The notes: generated from the sequence alone by a model not told the origin. Positions 1 through 8,511 are shown, counted from the stretch's first letter. The stretch is DNA of 37,835 nt from Bacteroidaceae bacterium (GCA_017622495.1 JAGAQY010000065.1:1-37835), one strand, 5' to 3'. Translations and numbers: made by a program.

Positions 1-2221
1 CATATTGCATCACGAACATACGCAGTATCTCGCTTATCTGCGCTCCGTGTACACGGCGCAGGGCAATCTCGCGACGGCGATACTGGGTCTCGAAGAACAC
101 GAGGCCGAAGACTCCCATCAGGGCGATGAGGATGGAGATGAGAGAGAACACAGTGATGAGGCGTGTGAGCTCCTTCTCCTTCTCATACTCGCGGCCCAGC
201 TGCTCGTCAAAGAACTCTATTTGGACTTTCTTTGTATTGGGCGTGAGTTTGCGTATACTCTCCTCAATATGTGCCTTCACCGTCTCGAAGTCTGCATTCT
301 CAGTGGTACGGATATAGAGTTGATGATAGTATTGGTCGAATCCAAGGACATAGAAACCTATCGGTCTGCTGGCATATTGCAATGGTTGCATCTTGACATC
401 CTCGCAGAAGCCAGCCACTTCGGCCACACCAGTTTGCCATTTGATGCGGGTATCCATTGTGAGGTTGCACATTCGGCGTGCAGTCTCAGTATAAATGATG
501 GTACCATTGGGGTTCTGCGCATCGCGCGGCTCGAAGTTGCGCCCCTCGGTAATCTCTACACCCATCACTTCGAGGAAGTTTGGTGTTACTATCTGTATAC
601 CCATTATGACATCGCGGTTTTCATCTATCACTTCGCGTCCCCATCCTTGGCGTGCGCTCTCAGACACCATACGGTTCCACGAGAAGGTGACATCCTTGAT
701 CATCGGGCTTTCTTTGAGGAGCGACACTAATGTCGGGCGGCTGATGTCATCAGTTGCTGCTGCCGCATAGTTGTCCAGTACTACAGAGAGCAGATGTTCT
801 CGGTTGAAGCCCATATCGTAGTTCATCATAAAGGAGTGTTGCAGTTTGATGAACATCGTGCAGATGATGAGCGCCAACGAGATGAAGAACTGCAAACTGA
901 GCAATGCCGAGCGTAGATAACGACCTTTGGCCGTATTGCCAAACGAACCCTTGATAGCAAAGGCTGGCGGTACAGAGGTTATATAATAGGCAGGATAGAT
1001 ACTTGATACAATAGCAAGCACTACGCCTAAGCCAAGCATCATCAGCACTACGCTCCAGTTGTCCTCCAAAGCTATTGTCGTGGAGATGAAACGGCCGGCA
1101 CTAACCTCGGGAGCTATCATAAAGATGATAAACGCTGCTAACAACAAGCCGAGAAATACCAAGCCGATGGCTTCGCCCACAAAGCCGAGGCGCAGACGGC
1201 GGGAGGTGCAACCAAAGACCTTCTCTGTATTCACGCGGCGTATGCGGCGCGGAACCATCGCCATAAAGAAATTAATGAAGTTTACAAAGGCAATGATTAC
1301 GATAACCACACCAATGGCCAAGAGTGTGTAGGTGGTAGTGGCATTGCCCACCTTATTGCGCTCGTTGCCTCCATTCTCAGAAAAATGGATCTTATCCACT
1401 GGAGTCAGATGCAGCAGATTCTCTGGTATGGCGCGGAACTTCTCCAAGGTCATTGTATCGGGATACTCTTCGCCCTTCCACTTATAGTATATCTTCATTC
1501 TCGACTCATTGAACTCATAGTATTCGGGATAGAGGCTTTCGAGGAATGCATCTTTCATCCACGCCTCTTTCAGTTTGTAGAAGTAAGCGTAGTTCCAGTC
1601 GCTAGCATAGTCCCAGCCGTTAGGTGCAACGCTACTATACATCTGTATGCCGTAAAGGTCGCAGTTCTTGGGAAAGTCCTCGAAGATTCCCACTACGGTG
1701 TATGAGTGTCGGCTGGTGTCGGTATCGAGCACCACATCGTCGAGTTCGATGCCGTGGGTACGGGCAAACTTCTCGCTCATCAAGACGCTATTGGGCGTAC
1801 TGAGTCGGTCGAAGCTTCCGCTCACAAGCGAGAAGCCTAAGGTCTCGGGAGCGCCCGCTGTACCTACGCTTGTCTGAACTTCCACAATGTGCTCTGTGCC
1901 CTCGCTTTGTAGTGCCAGTTGGCGTGGTGAGGGGGCAAACTCCATTCGCCCGAAACACTCTACCATCGTGGTGTCATCGCCGAAGGTCTGGCCTAAGTAG
2001 TCGTTCATTGAGTCGGTCATTCTGCCACCGTAGTACTCCATAAACTTAGCGTTCTCCAAGCGGAACACGCGCTCCGAGTCTTTGAGCGAGCGGTTGAAGC
2101 TGAGGTCATAGTTTACCTGTACCAAGATGGCATAGGCCGCCGCGAAGGCGATGCCGAGACCCAGGATATTGAGCGTGGAGGATACTTTGTAGCGTCCGAG
2201 ATTCTTAAAGAACTCTTTCAT
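1..2221 (-). CDS. FtsX-type ABC transporter permease, 3' end beyond window
   Basis: Partial gene: it starts at the ATG whose complement is at 2219-2221 and stays open to base 1, so about 740 residues are visible and the C-terminus is missing. It begins with an FtsX-style N-terminal membrane segment (about residues 15-35, after MKEFFKNLGRYKVSS). A large periplasmic MacB_PCD-like domain follows, then a membrane block that contains NFINFFMAMVPRRIRRVNTE. A second periplasmic domain comes next, and then the last membrane block with the motif RRREIALRRVHGA. This two-repeat layout is that of the roughly 800-residue Bacteroidetes ABC permeases. It is clearly a paralogue of the permease at 6039-8435, which shares the motifs in the same order. 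It is likely an inner membrane subunit of a MacB-like efflux pump; the substrate cannot be read from the sequence. It is the last visible gene of the minus-strand cluster but is separated from its upstream neighbour by 660 bases of repeats, so it may have its own promoter. Confidence 0.93.
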   Translation of the reverse strand, partial: MKEFFKNLGRYKVSSTLNILGLGIAFAAAYAILVQVNYDLSFNRSLKDSERVFRLENAKFMEYYGGRMTDSMNDYLGQTFGDDTTMVECFGRMEFAPSPRQLALQSEGTEHIVEVQTSVGTAGAPETLGFSLVSGSFDRLSTPNSVLMSEKFARTHGIELDDVVLDTDTSRHSYTVVGIFEDFPKNCDLYGIQMYSSVAPNGWDYASDWNYAYFYKLKEAWMKDAFLESLYPEYYEFNESRMKIYYKWKGEEYPDTMTLEKFRAIPENLLHLTPVDKIHFSENGGNERNKVGNATTTYTLLAIGVVIVIIAFVNFINFFMAMVPRRIRRVNTEKVFGCTSRRLRLGFVGEAIGLVFLGLLLAAFIIFMIAPEVSAGRFISTTIALEDNWSVVLMMLGLGVVLAIVSSIYPAYYITSVPPAFAIKGSFGNTAKGRYLRSALLSLQFFISLALIICTMFIKLQHSFMMNYDMGFNREHLLSVVLDNYAAAATDDISRPTLVSLLKESPMIKDVTFSWNRMVSESARQGWGREVIDENRDVIMGIQIVTPNFLEVMGVEITEGRNFEPRDAQNPNGTIIYTETARRMCNLTMDTRIKWQTGVAEVAGFCEDVKMQPLQYASRPIGFYVLGFDQYYHQLYIRTTENADFETVKAHIEESIRKLTPNTKKVQIEFFDEQLGREYEKEKELTRLITVFSLISILIALMGVFGLVFFETQYRRREIALRRVHGAQISEILRMFVMQY

Positions 2222-2289
2222 AATAGTATAGTGTTTTTATTGTTTTGCTTTGTACATATTTTTGTTTTGTCTCTTTTTTCAAGAATTAT

Positions 2290-2377
2290 CACAGGCGTGA
2301 AAATTTTTTGTCACTACTGTGAAAATTTTTTGTCACAGGCTTGAAAAAACTTTTTCATAGGCTTGAAAATTCTTGTT
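2290..2377. repeat. Array A: four tandem 22-bp units with CAC-N4-GTG dyads
   Basis: Four consecutive units of exactly 22 bp (2290-2311, 2312-2333, 2334-2355, 2356-2377). Each unit begins with a small dyad, CAC or CAT, four bases, then GTG or TTG, followed by an A run and a T run. There are no spacers between units. It lies 69-156 bases upstream of the start of the minus-strand permease at 2221, a position where it could be an operator array; this role is inference. Confidence 0.9.
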
Positions 2378-2419
2378 GCTACCTTCTGTTTTCTCTGTTC
2401 GGTTTGTCAAATTCTTTGC

Positions 2420-2507
2420 GTATCCGTGGATATTTCATTAAATATCCGCGGATATTTCATCACGTATCCATGGATATTTCATTACGCATCCGCGGTTACG
2501 CGAGTTT
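2420..2507. repeat. Array B: 22-bp units with ATATCCGCGGATAT dyads
   Basis: Three full units of exactly 22 bp (2420-2441, 2442-2463, 2464-2485) and a fourth that keeps ATCCGCGG and then diverges (2486-2507). Unit 2 has the perfect palindrome ATATCCGCGGATAT; units 1 and 3 vary the centre to GTGG and ATGG. The linker TTTCATTA/C joins units. The core is unrelated to that of the array at 2290-2377, although period and copy number match. Confidence 0.9.
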
Positions 2508-2577
2508 TTTGCTTTGTCCTCGCGATTTATTGGTTGTATGTTCTTGGGTTTTCTCATATTGGTGGTTGGTTTTGTTA

Positions 2578-2804
2578 TTACCCCCTCCGCTCCGTCGCTT
2601 CGCTCTCTCCGCTCCCTATCGGGTCCTCCGTCGCATAGGGCACTGTGCTCCCCTCACTCGGCGCGGCTTGCCATTTAGGCAACCCTCTAAAGGCCTCGTT
2701 ACGCCCCCTTAAAGGGCGACAGTGCTTTTTAGTTAGTTTTGTACTCCGCGACTCTGCACTGTCCCTCTTTAAGGGGGACGAGCCCGAAGGGCGGGTGGGG
2801 GTAA
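2578..2804. repeat. Composite intergenic repeat with imperfect terminal inverted repeats
   Basis: The ends are imperfect inverted copies: TTACCCCCTCCGC at 2578-2590 and GCGGGTGGGGGTAA at 2791-2804. Inside, 2704-2725 and 2756-2777 form a 22-bp stem with two mismatches (CCCCCTTAAAG against CTTTAAGGGGG) around a 30-nt loop. No credible protein is encoded. A shortened relative lies at 5932-5986, so this is a dispersed repeat of the genome. Whether it is a non-autonomous mobile element cannot be decided from one window. Confidence 0.7.
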
Positions 2805-2848
2805 CTCTTATCGTTGCTATTCCTTTTAGTTAGTTTCATCGCGGAGCC

Positions 2849-2887
2849 AATTTTCAATTTTCAATTTTCAATTCACAATTCTCAATT
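2849..2887. repeat. 7-bp word array overlapping the stop of the adaptor gene
   Basis: Five to six consecutive 7-bp words built on aattttc, with aattcac and aattctc variants. The last words run into the 3' end of the adaptor gene: its TGA stop (complement of 2882-2884) is made of array sequence. Confidence 0.85.
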
Positions 2888-4132
2888 GATTACCACCTCT
2901 TCCGCCTCCCCGAACGCATCGTAGCCAGAGGTGATGACGCGGTCGCCGGGCTGGAGGCCGTCGATGACTTCGTAGTAGAGCGGGTTCTGGCGAGCCACGC
3001 TGATGGCGACGCGTGTGGCGCGTGTGCCCTCGGCGTTGAGGCGGTATATCCAGCGGCCGCCGGTGTAGGGGTAGAAGTTACCCTTGGGCACGAGCACGGC
3101 AGGCACGGCCGAGGAGAGTTCGATCTTCGTCTGGTAGCTCTTGCCGATGCGGGCATTGTCGGGCACGGAGTCGGCAAAGAGCATCTCGATGGAGAAGGTG
3201 CCGCCGCGCACCTCGGGCACAATCTTGCTGATGACGAGGTCGTAGTCCTTGTCCTCGTAGTTGATGGTGGCGGGCTGGCCCTGTGTGAGCTTGTCCACGT
3301 AGTATTCGTTGAGCTGTGCCGAGAGCTTGTAGCGGTCCATGATCTTGACCTCGCCCACCTCGGTGTTGGCACCAATCTGCTTGCCGGGTGTGACGTCGAT
3401 GCTGCTGAGCTGTCCGCTGATGGGCGCTGTGATGATGAGGTCGGAGAGTCGCTCGATGCTGCGCTCGAGCACCTTCTGCTGCGAGGCGAGGTCGGCTTCG
3501 AGCATCTCGCGGCGGATGACGTTCATCGCCGAGTCCTGCAGGAGGCTCTTCATCTGCAGCTCGGCCGACTGCTTGCGGTAGGTGTACTCGTCCTCGGCCA
3601 GCTCCAGCTCGGCCTTGCTCTTGATGCCCATGCGGTACTCTTCGCGGTCGAGGGCTATCTGCTTCTCGAGTCGGCGCAGGTCGTAGGCCGTCTGCAGTGT
3701 CTGCTGGCGCAGGGTGAGGCTCTGCTGCTCCATCTGTATGAGGCGCTCGCGGTAGGAGTTGTACTGTTTGCTGTAGGCGTCGCGCTGGTCGTCGATGGTG
3801 CGTTCGAGCTGCGGGTTGGTGAGTATCATGATGGTGTCGCCTTGGTGGAGCATGCTGCCCTCCTCGGCCACGATGCGCTCCACGATGCCTGCCTCCTGGG
3901 TGTTGACCTTGATGGTCTGTATGGGTTGCAGGGTGCCGTCGGCGTTGACGTACTCCACGAAGTCCATCTGCACCACCTCGGCGATGCGCACCTCGGAGGC
4001 GTTGACACGTAATTTACTGGGGCCGAAGGCTGTGAACAGCAGGCCGATGACTAACACGAGGAACAGTGCGCCGGCAATGAGATAGGCGCGGTACTTGACG
4101 TACCATTTCTTGGGGGCTAATTGGATGTCCAT
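2882..4132 (-). CDS. Membrane-anchored periplasmic adaptor (HlyD/MacA-type membrane fusion protein)
   Basis: A 416-residue adaptor that would link an inner membrane transporter to a TolC-type outer membrane channel. An N-terminal membrane anchor is visible at about residues 16-36 (AYLIAGALFLVLVIGLLFTA). Next comes the first half of a lipoyl/barrel-sandwich domain (around IVERIVAEEGSMLHQGDTI), then a long coiled-coil hairpin at about 130-245 rich in Gln, Arg, Glu and Leu. The second barrel-sandwich half (ITAPISGQLSSIDVTPG) and beta-barrel/membrane-proximal domains complete the usual order. There is no lipobox, in contrast to the three adaptors at 12792-16295. It sits between a TolC-type gene and a permease on the same strand, each gap being filled by repeats. 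The final codons and TGA come from a 7-bp word array. Confidence 0.93.
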   Translation of the reverse strand: MDIQLAPKKWYVKYRAYLIAGALFLVLVIGLLFTAFGPSKLRVNASEVRIAEVVQMDFVEYVNADGTLQPIQTIKVNTQEAGIVERIVAEEGSMLHQGDTIMILTNPQLERTIDDQRDAYSKQYNSYRERLIQMEQQSLTLRQQTLQTAYDLRRLEKQIALDREEYRMGIKSKAELELAEDEYTYRKQSAELQMKSLLQDSAMNVIRREMLEADLASQQKVLERSIERLSDLIITAPISGQLSSIDVTPGKQIGANTEVGEVKIMDRYKLSAQLNEYYVDKLTQGQPATINYEDKDYDLVISKIVPEVRGGTFSIEMLFADSVPDNARIGKSYQTKIELSSAVPAVLVPKGNFYPYTGGRWIYRLNAEGTRATRVAISVARQNPLYYEVIDGLQPGDRVITSGYDAFGEAEEVVIN

Positions 4133-4138
4133 ATCTTT

Positions 4139-4174
4139 GATTTACAATTTACAGATCTACAATTTACAATTTAT
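4139..4174. repeat. 7-bp word array at the start of the adaptor gene
   Basis: Words gatttac and aattta(c/t) repeat with a 7-bp period and a single 8-bp unit in the middle (4153-4160). The array ends seven bases before the adaptor start codon at 4132, so it forms the 5' untranslated region of that gene on the minus strand. Confidence 0.8.
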
Positions 4175-4209
4175 TCTCGCGAAGTTTTCTTTCATCGCTG
4201 ATTTTGGTT

Positions 4210-4345
4210 TCACACAGATCTCACAAATCTCACAGATGGCGCGTCGCTTCGCCCGCGCTTGTCGGCCTTGCCGAGTGTTTGCGCACCGGATGGTACACGC
4301 GAGTGAAACGATGCGTGCTTCGTGAGATTTGTGAGATCTGTGTGA
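4210..4345. repeat. Inverted repeat with perfect 24-bp arms
   Basis: Arms at 4210-4233 (TCACACAGATCTCAC...) and 4322-4345 are perfect reverse complements over 24 bp. They are separated by 88 bp that are GC-rich and contain further weak inverted pairing, including TCGGC/GCCGA near the apex. The element fills most of the gap between the TolC-type gene and the adaptor. It could be a small palindromic dispersed element or a structured RNA segment; no ORF of note is inside. Confidence 0.85.
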
Positions 4346-4400
4346 GGAATATTCATAGGACCTGGTTTTCGCGTTTTTCGCGAGATTCGCGTGAGATTAG

Positions 4401-5888
4401 TTAATTTCTTTCGATGTCAGAATAGCTATACTCCAGCGGCATATCGTGCTCGAAGTCGTAGCGCGTGAGGCTGCGTAGCGTGTAGTAGAGGCGCCAGTAG
4501 GTGGCCAGTGACGACACGTAGCTGCGGTAGGCGCTGTCCTTCTCGCTGATGGCCGAGTTGAGGTCGAGGATGGTGCTCTTGCCCATCACGTAGAGCTGGC
4601 GGGCCACGTCGTAGCGGTGGGCAGCGGTCTCCATGGTACGGTGGGCAATGTCGACACGGCGTGCCTGGAGGTTAAACTGCTTCACCACGAGCTGCACGTT
4701 CTGCTCGAAGGCTATCATGCGCTGGTCCATCTGCGTGTTCACCAGTTCGAGGTTCGAGCGGGCCACGCGCACCTGTCCGCGCCCTTTGCCCCAGTCGAGG
4801 ATGGGGAGGCTGAGGCTCACGCTCACGTACTGCTCGTCGAGCAGGTCGTTGTAGCTCTTCTGGAAGTCGTCGCCCGTCTGTGCCAAGCCCAGCTGCAGGT
4901 AGATGTTGGCCTTGAGGCCCGCGTTGGCCTTGGCGTAGGCGAGGTTGCTCTCGCCCTGTATGCGCTGGCGCTTCATATACTCTATGTCGGGGTTGTTCTC
5001 TATGGCGAGCGCCATGGCCTCGGCCAGCGGCACGTCGAACTGCGGCACACTGTCGTCCGTCACCACCGTCAGCTCCACCTCGTCCTTGATGTTGAGGTAG
5101 CTGCGCAGGTTGTCGGCGGCATTGTCTACGGAGATTTGTGCGCTCAGCACGTTGGCCTCCTCGTTGAGCTTGCTCACCTCGAGCTGCAGCAGTTCGTTCT
5201 CGGTGATGGTGCCTATGTGGTAGCGGCCCAGGGCAAAGCGGTAGAGCGTGTCGGCAGCAGCCTGGTTGGTGAGCGCAATCTCGAGGTTGGTCTGCGCCGA
5301 GGCCATGTCGAAGAAGTAGTTTGAGGCCTGCGCAGCCACCAGCTCCATGGTCTCGGCATACTGCTTGCGTGCTTCGCGGAAACGCACCGGCTCGATGCGG
5401 CGGTCCCACTTCAGCGAGTTGTAGCCGAAGAGGCTCTGCTGGTAGGTGAGGTAGAGCGGCTGCACGTTGTAGGTGGTGCTGCGCGTGCCCAGCAGGTCGA
5501 GGCGGCGGGCGGTGCTGCTCACCTGGAACGTACCGCCGGTGAACCATACGTTCTGCGTCACCGCCAGCGAGAGGTCGGTCTTCACGTTGTTCTGCTTCAC
5601 ATACGACACCGAGCCGTCGCCCATGGTCACATAGTCGGTACTCCTATTTAAATAAGGATTGCTGGCCAGCGACAGGGCGGGCAGGTTGCTGGCGCGGTAG
5701 TTGCGGTAGCTCCAGTAGGCCGACTTGTAGGTGTTGCGTGCCGACACGGCATCGGGCGACTCCGTCTGCGCCATGCCGATGACCTCGGCAAGCGTCAGCG
5801 TGCGGCTGCCCTGAGCCTCTGCTACGGCGGGGCACATCAGGCATACAGCCAATGTCCCTATGATACTATTTCTTGTTCTGTTCTTCAT
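4401..5888 (-). CDS. TolC-family outer membrane efflux protein
   Basis: 495 residues with a Sec signal peptide ending near AVAEA-QG (about residue 26), and the duplicated helix-rich architecture of TolC/outer membrane efflux proteins. The first repeat opens with LTLAEVIGMAQTESPDAVSA (about 30-50) and the second with VPLAEAMALAIENNPDIEYM (about 290). The motif VSLSLPILDWGKGRGQVRVA, a hallmark of the family, is near residue 350. Length is usual for the family. It should form the outer membrane and periplasmic tunnel for the pump whose adaptor (2882-4132) follows and whose permease (6039-8435) precedes on the same strand. A second TolC-type gene lies at 18308-19792. Confidence 0.95.
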   Translation of the reverse strand: MKNRTRNSIIGTLAVCLMCPAVAEAQGSRTLTLAEVIGMAQTESPDAVSARNTYKSAYWSYRNYRASNLPALSLASNPYLNRSTDYVTMGDGSVSYVKQNNVKTDLSLAVTQNVWFTGGTFQVSSTARRLDLLGTRSTTYNVQPLYLTYQQSLFGYNSLKWDRRIEPVRFREARKQYAETMELVAAQASNYFFDMASAQTNLEIALTNQAAADTLYRFALGRYHIGTITENELLQLEVSKLNEEANVLSAQISVDNAADNLRSYLNIKDEVELTVVTDDSVPQFDVPLAEAMALAIENNPDIEYMKRQRIQGESNLAYAKANAGLKANIYLQLGLAQTGDDFQKSYNDLLDEQYVSVSLSLPILDWGKGRGQVRVARSNLELVNTQMDQRMIAFEQNVQLVVKQFNLQARRVDIAHRTMETAAHRYDVARQLYVMGKSTILDLNSAISEKDSAYRSYVSSLATYWRLYYTLRSLTRYDFEHDMPLEYSYSDIERN

Positions 5889-5931
5889 ATTATTGTTATA
5901 AATTAAACTTAATGTGGTCAGTCATGTCTTT

Positions 5932-5986
5932 TTACCCCCTCCGCTGCGCTACGTTATCTTAAAGGGCGACAGCTCTTTTTAGTTAG
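5932..5986. repeat. Shortened copy of the 2578-2804 repeat
   Basis: TTACCCCCTCCGCT (5932-5945) matches the left end of the element at 2578, and 5958-5986 matches 2708-2736 over 29 bases with two differences. The intervening 120 or so bases of the larger copy are absent. The comparison shows that these blocks move or recombine as modules. Confidence 0.75.
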
Positions 5987-6007
5987 CTTCGTTCGCGATG
6001 CCTGCTC

Positions 6008-6035
6008 ATAATTCAGAATTCAAAATTCAGAATTA
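6008..6035. repeat. 7-bp word array downstream of the permease gene
   Basis: Four 7-bp words of the form nnaattc/a (ataattc, agaattc and relatives), ending three bases before the permease stop codon. The stretch cagaattcaaaattcagaa occurs again inside the helicase gene (about 35357-35376), so the two arrays belong to one sequence family. Confidence 0.85.
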
Positions 6036-6038
6036 TTA

Positions 6039-8435
6039 TCATTCTTTATACAACGCATTCACCGGATTTTCCCGCGCTGCTTTCCACGAGCGAGCCACGA
6101 CGATGGCCGAGGTCACGGCGAGCACGATGGCGAGGGCGATGAGGAATACCCACCAGTGGAGCGGAGTGTGGTAGGCGAAGGTCTGTAGCCAGCGCATCAT
6201 AATGAGGATGCTGATGGGTGTAGCTACCACGAAGGCGATGCCCACCATCTTGGCATACTGGACGACAAACATCTGCAGTATCTCCCTTATCTGCGCACCA
6301 TGCACGCGGCGCAGGGCTATCTCGCGGCGGCGATACTGAGTCTCGAAGTACACGAGGCCGAACACGCCGAGCAGCGATATCACGATGGAGAGCACCGAGA
6401 ATATGGTGATGAGCGTCGTCAGCTCCTGCTCCTTCCTGTACTCGGCGCCCAGCTCCTTGTCGAAGCCGTCTATCACCACATTGTCGGGCGTCACCTTTGC
6501 ATCCATCTTGATGATGCAGTCGGTGATGTGCCGCTTCACGGCAGCAATGTCGGCCTGCGGAACGGTGCGCACATACAGATGGCTGTATCCGCGCCAGCCG
6601 TTGGCACCGAACACGTAGAAGGCAAAGGGCGACACGCCATACTGCAGCGGACGGAACTTGAAGTCCTCGCAGAAGCCCACGACAGGCGCTTCACCGTTAT
6701 GGCCGTGTACCTTATCGCCAAGCTCGAAGCCAAATTCCTTGCGGGCCGACTCGTTGAAGATGAAGGTGCCGTTGGTGCGCTCATCGTCGGGCATAAAGTC
6801 GCGCCCTTCGGTGATGTCGATACCCATGAAGCGCAGGAAGTCGTGCGACACGGGGTAGCACTGGAAGTTGATCTGCTCGCCCTTGAATCCGCGTCCCCAG
6901 CCCATACGGCTCTGGTTCACGATGTCGCCATCGGCAAAGGTGACGTCGGCAATCATGGGGTTCTCCTTGAGCAGTCCGGCAAAGGTCTGGCGGCTGCTAT
7001 ACTCCCTGTTGATGCTCACGGGGATGTTGGTGGTGAGCAGATGGCTCTTGTTGAATCCCATATCGTAGTTCATCATATAGGTGTGCTGCAGCTTGACGAA
7101 GATGGAGCAGGTGATGAGGGCGATGGAGATGACAAACTGGAAGCCCAGCAGCGTGTAGCGCAGGCGACGGCCCGACTTGGTGTTGCCGAACGAGCCCTTG
7201 ACAACAAAGGCCGGCGGCATCGATGTGATGTACCACGCTGGATAGATGCTGGTGAGCACAGCAAGCACGAGCCCTGCAGCCACGGTGAGGAGCACCAGCA
7301 TCACGTTGTCCTCCAAGGCAATGGAGGTGGAGATGGTGCTGTTGATGTAGCCTGACGGTGCCAGTATAAAGATGATGACGGCTGCTATGAGCAACGCTAT
7401 CGTCACCAAGCCCACCGCCTCGAACACGAAGCCACCGCGCAGCCTCCATGTGGGGCAGCCAAAGACCTTCTCCGTGTTCACGCGGCGTATGCGGCGCGGC
7501 ACCATCGCCATGAAGAAGTTGATGAAGTTGACAAAGGCAATCACGATGATGAGCGCGGCAATGGTCAGCAGGGTCAGCGTGGTGGTGCGGTTACCGGTCT
7601 GGCCCTGTGCACCCGACATGTTTGTTGCAAAGTAGGTATCCGCCAATGCCGTGAGGCGGAAGGGGAGTTCCTTCTTGAAGTCGTCTATCGTGATGCTATC
7701 CTGCGCAGCAACATCATCTTTGAACTGGCTATCATAGAGCTTCGTATATATATTATGGAGGAATGCATCCTTCTGCTCGGCACTGATGAGCTTATAATAA
7801 TAGGTATAGCTCCATTCGCTCGGGTTGTTCATATTGTCATCGGCACCGACGAATATGTCCAGCCCATACAGGTCGCTGTTGCGTGGGAAGTCCTTGAACA
7901 GTCCTACGATAGTAAGCGTGCGTCCCATAGCATCCTTGATGGTGTTGTCTATCGTGAGGTTATGCGTCTGGGCAAAGTGCTCGCTCATCACTATCGTGTT
8001 AGGCTCTTTCAGCCGTTCAAAGTCGCCCTGCACCAAGGTGAAGCCCATCGTTTGCGGCATGGTGCGTGTGCCCCACGATTCGCGTATGTTCATCAACTCC
8101 ATCTTGTCGCTCTCCACTTGGTTGGGCACAAGGATGGTGAGGTTCGATGTGTACATCCTCATCGTGCCGAAGCTCTCTACGTTGTCGTCGTTCTCGCCGA
8201 AGAGGTAGCCGAGGTTGTTGTTGATTGCTGGCATCCACGTACCCTTCTCGCCCCATCGCGATTCCATCTCTACTCGGAACACGCGGTCGGCATCGCGGAA
8301 GCATTTGTTGTAGCTTAGGTCGAAGTTCACCTGCACCAAGATGATGTAGGCCGAGGCAAACGCAATGGCCAGGCCGATGATGTTGAGCGCCGAGGAGGTG
8401 CTGTAGCGGCGCAAGTTTTTTAGAAAGTCTCTCAT
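6039..8435 (-). CDS. FtsX-type ABC transporter permease
   Basis: 798 residues with the full two-repeat layout of large Bacteroidetes ABC permeases. There is an N-terminal membrane helix (about 17-37) and a MacB_PCD-like periplasmic domain (about 40-270). A membrane block with NFINFFMAMVPRRIRRVNTE and several helices spans about 285-435. A second periplasmic domain spans about 460-660, and a final block of about three helices (680-790) contains RRREIALRRVHGAQ, the FtsX coupling region. The C-terminus ARENPVNALYKE is the usual ending. Paralogous to 1-2221. It is the first gene of the minus-strand cluster and is divergent from the two-component system at 8720-10490, which suggests control by that system. 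Confidence 0.95.
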   Translation of the reverse strand: MRDFLKNLRRYSTSSALNIIGLAIAFASAYIILVQVNFDLSYNKCFRDADRVFRVEMESRWGEKGTWMPAINNNLGYLFGENDDNVESFGTMRMYTSNLTILVPNQVESDKMELMNIRESWGTRTMPQTMGFTLVQGDFERLKEPNTIVMSEHFAQTHNLTIDNTIKDAMGRTLTIVGLFKDFPRNSDLYGLDIFVGADDNMNNPSEWSYTYYYKLISAEQKDAFLHNIYTKLYDSQFKDDVAAQDSITIDDFKKELPFRLTALADTYFATNMSGAQGQTGNRTTTLTLLTIAALIIVIAFVNFINFFMAMVPRRIRRVNTEKVFGCPTWRLRGGFVFEAVGLVTIALLIAAVIIFILAPSGYINSTISTSIALEDNVMLVLLTVAAGLVLAVLTSIYPAWYITSMPPAFVVKGSFGNTKSGRRLRYTLLGFQFVISIALITCSIFVKLQHTYMMNYDMGFNKSHLLTTNIPVSINREYSSRQTFAGLLKENPMIADVTFADGDIVNQSRMGWGRGFKGEQINFQCYPVSHDFLRFMGIDITEGRDFMPDDERTNGTFIFNESARKEFGFELGDKVHGHNGEAPVVGFCEDFKFRPLQYGVSPFAFYVFGANGWRGYSHLYVRTVPQADIAAVKRHITDCIIKMDAKVTPDNVVIDGFDKELGAEYRKEQELTTLITIFSVLSIVISLLGVFGLVYFETQYRRREIALRRVHGAQIREILQMFVVQYAKMVGIAFVVATPISILIMMRWLQTFAYHTPLHWWVFLIALAIVLAVTSAIVVARSWKAARENPVNALYKE

Positions 8436-8444
8436 ATTATTTTG

Positions 8445-8492
8445 AGTTTTTAAGTTTATAAGTTTTTAAGTTTATAAGTTTTTAAGTTTATA
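8445..8492. repeat. Three exact copies of a 16-bp tandem repeat
   Basis: AGTTTTTAAGTTTATA is repeated three times without change (8445-8460, 8461-8476, 8477-8492), then a partial copy. Each 16-mer is two 8-bp words. It begins nine bases from the permease start at 8435 and so forms its 5' leader. The exact identity suggests a recent expansion. Confidence 0.95.
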
Positions 8493-8511
8493 AGTTTGCT
8501 TTTTTCCTCTG

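Noticed and set aside
2290..2507. Possible CRISPR array
   Set aside because: The 22-bp units are contiguous without spacers, change sequence between the two arrays and have no cas genes nearby.
2341..2833. Plus-strand ORFs of 60-123 residues
   Set aside because: They read through the 22-bp arrays and the composite repeat, giving low-complexity protein with no recognisable domain.
6300..7355. Plus-strand ORF of 351 residues
   Set aside because: Antisense shadow of the permease gene; His/Ala/Val-rich and without any domain pattern.
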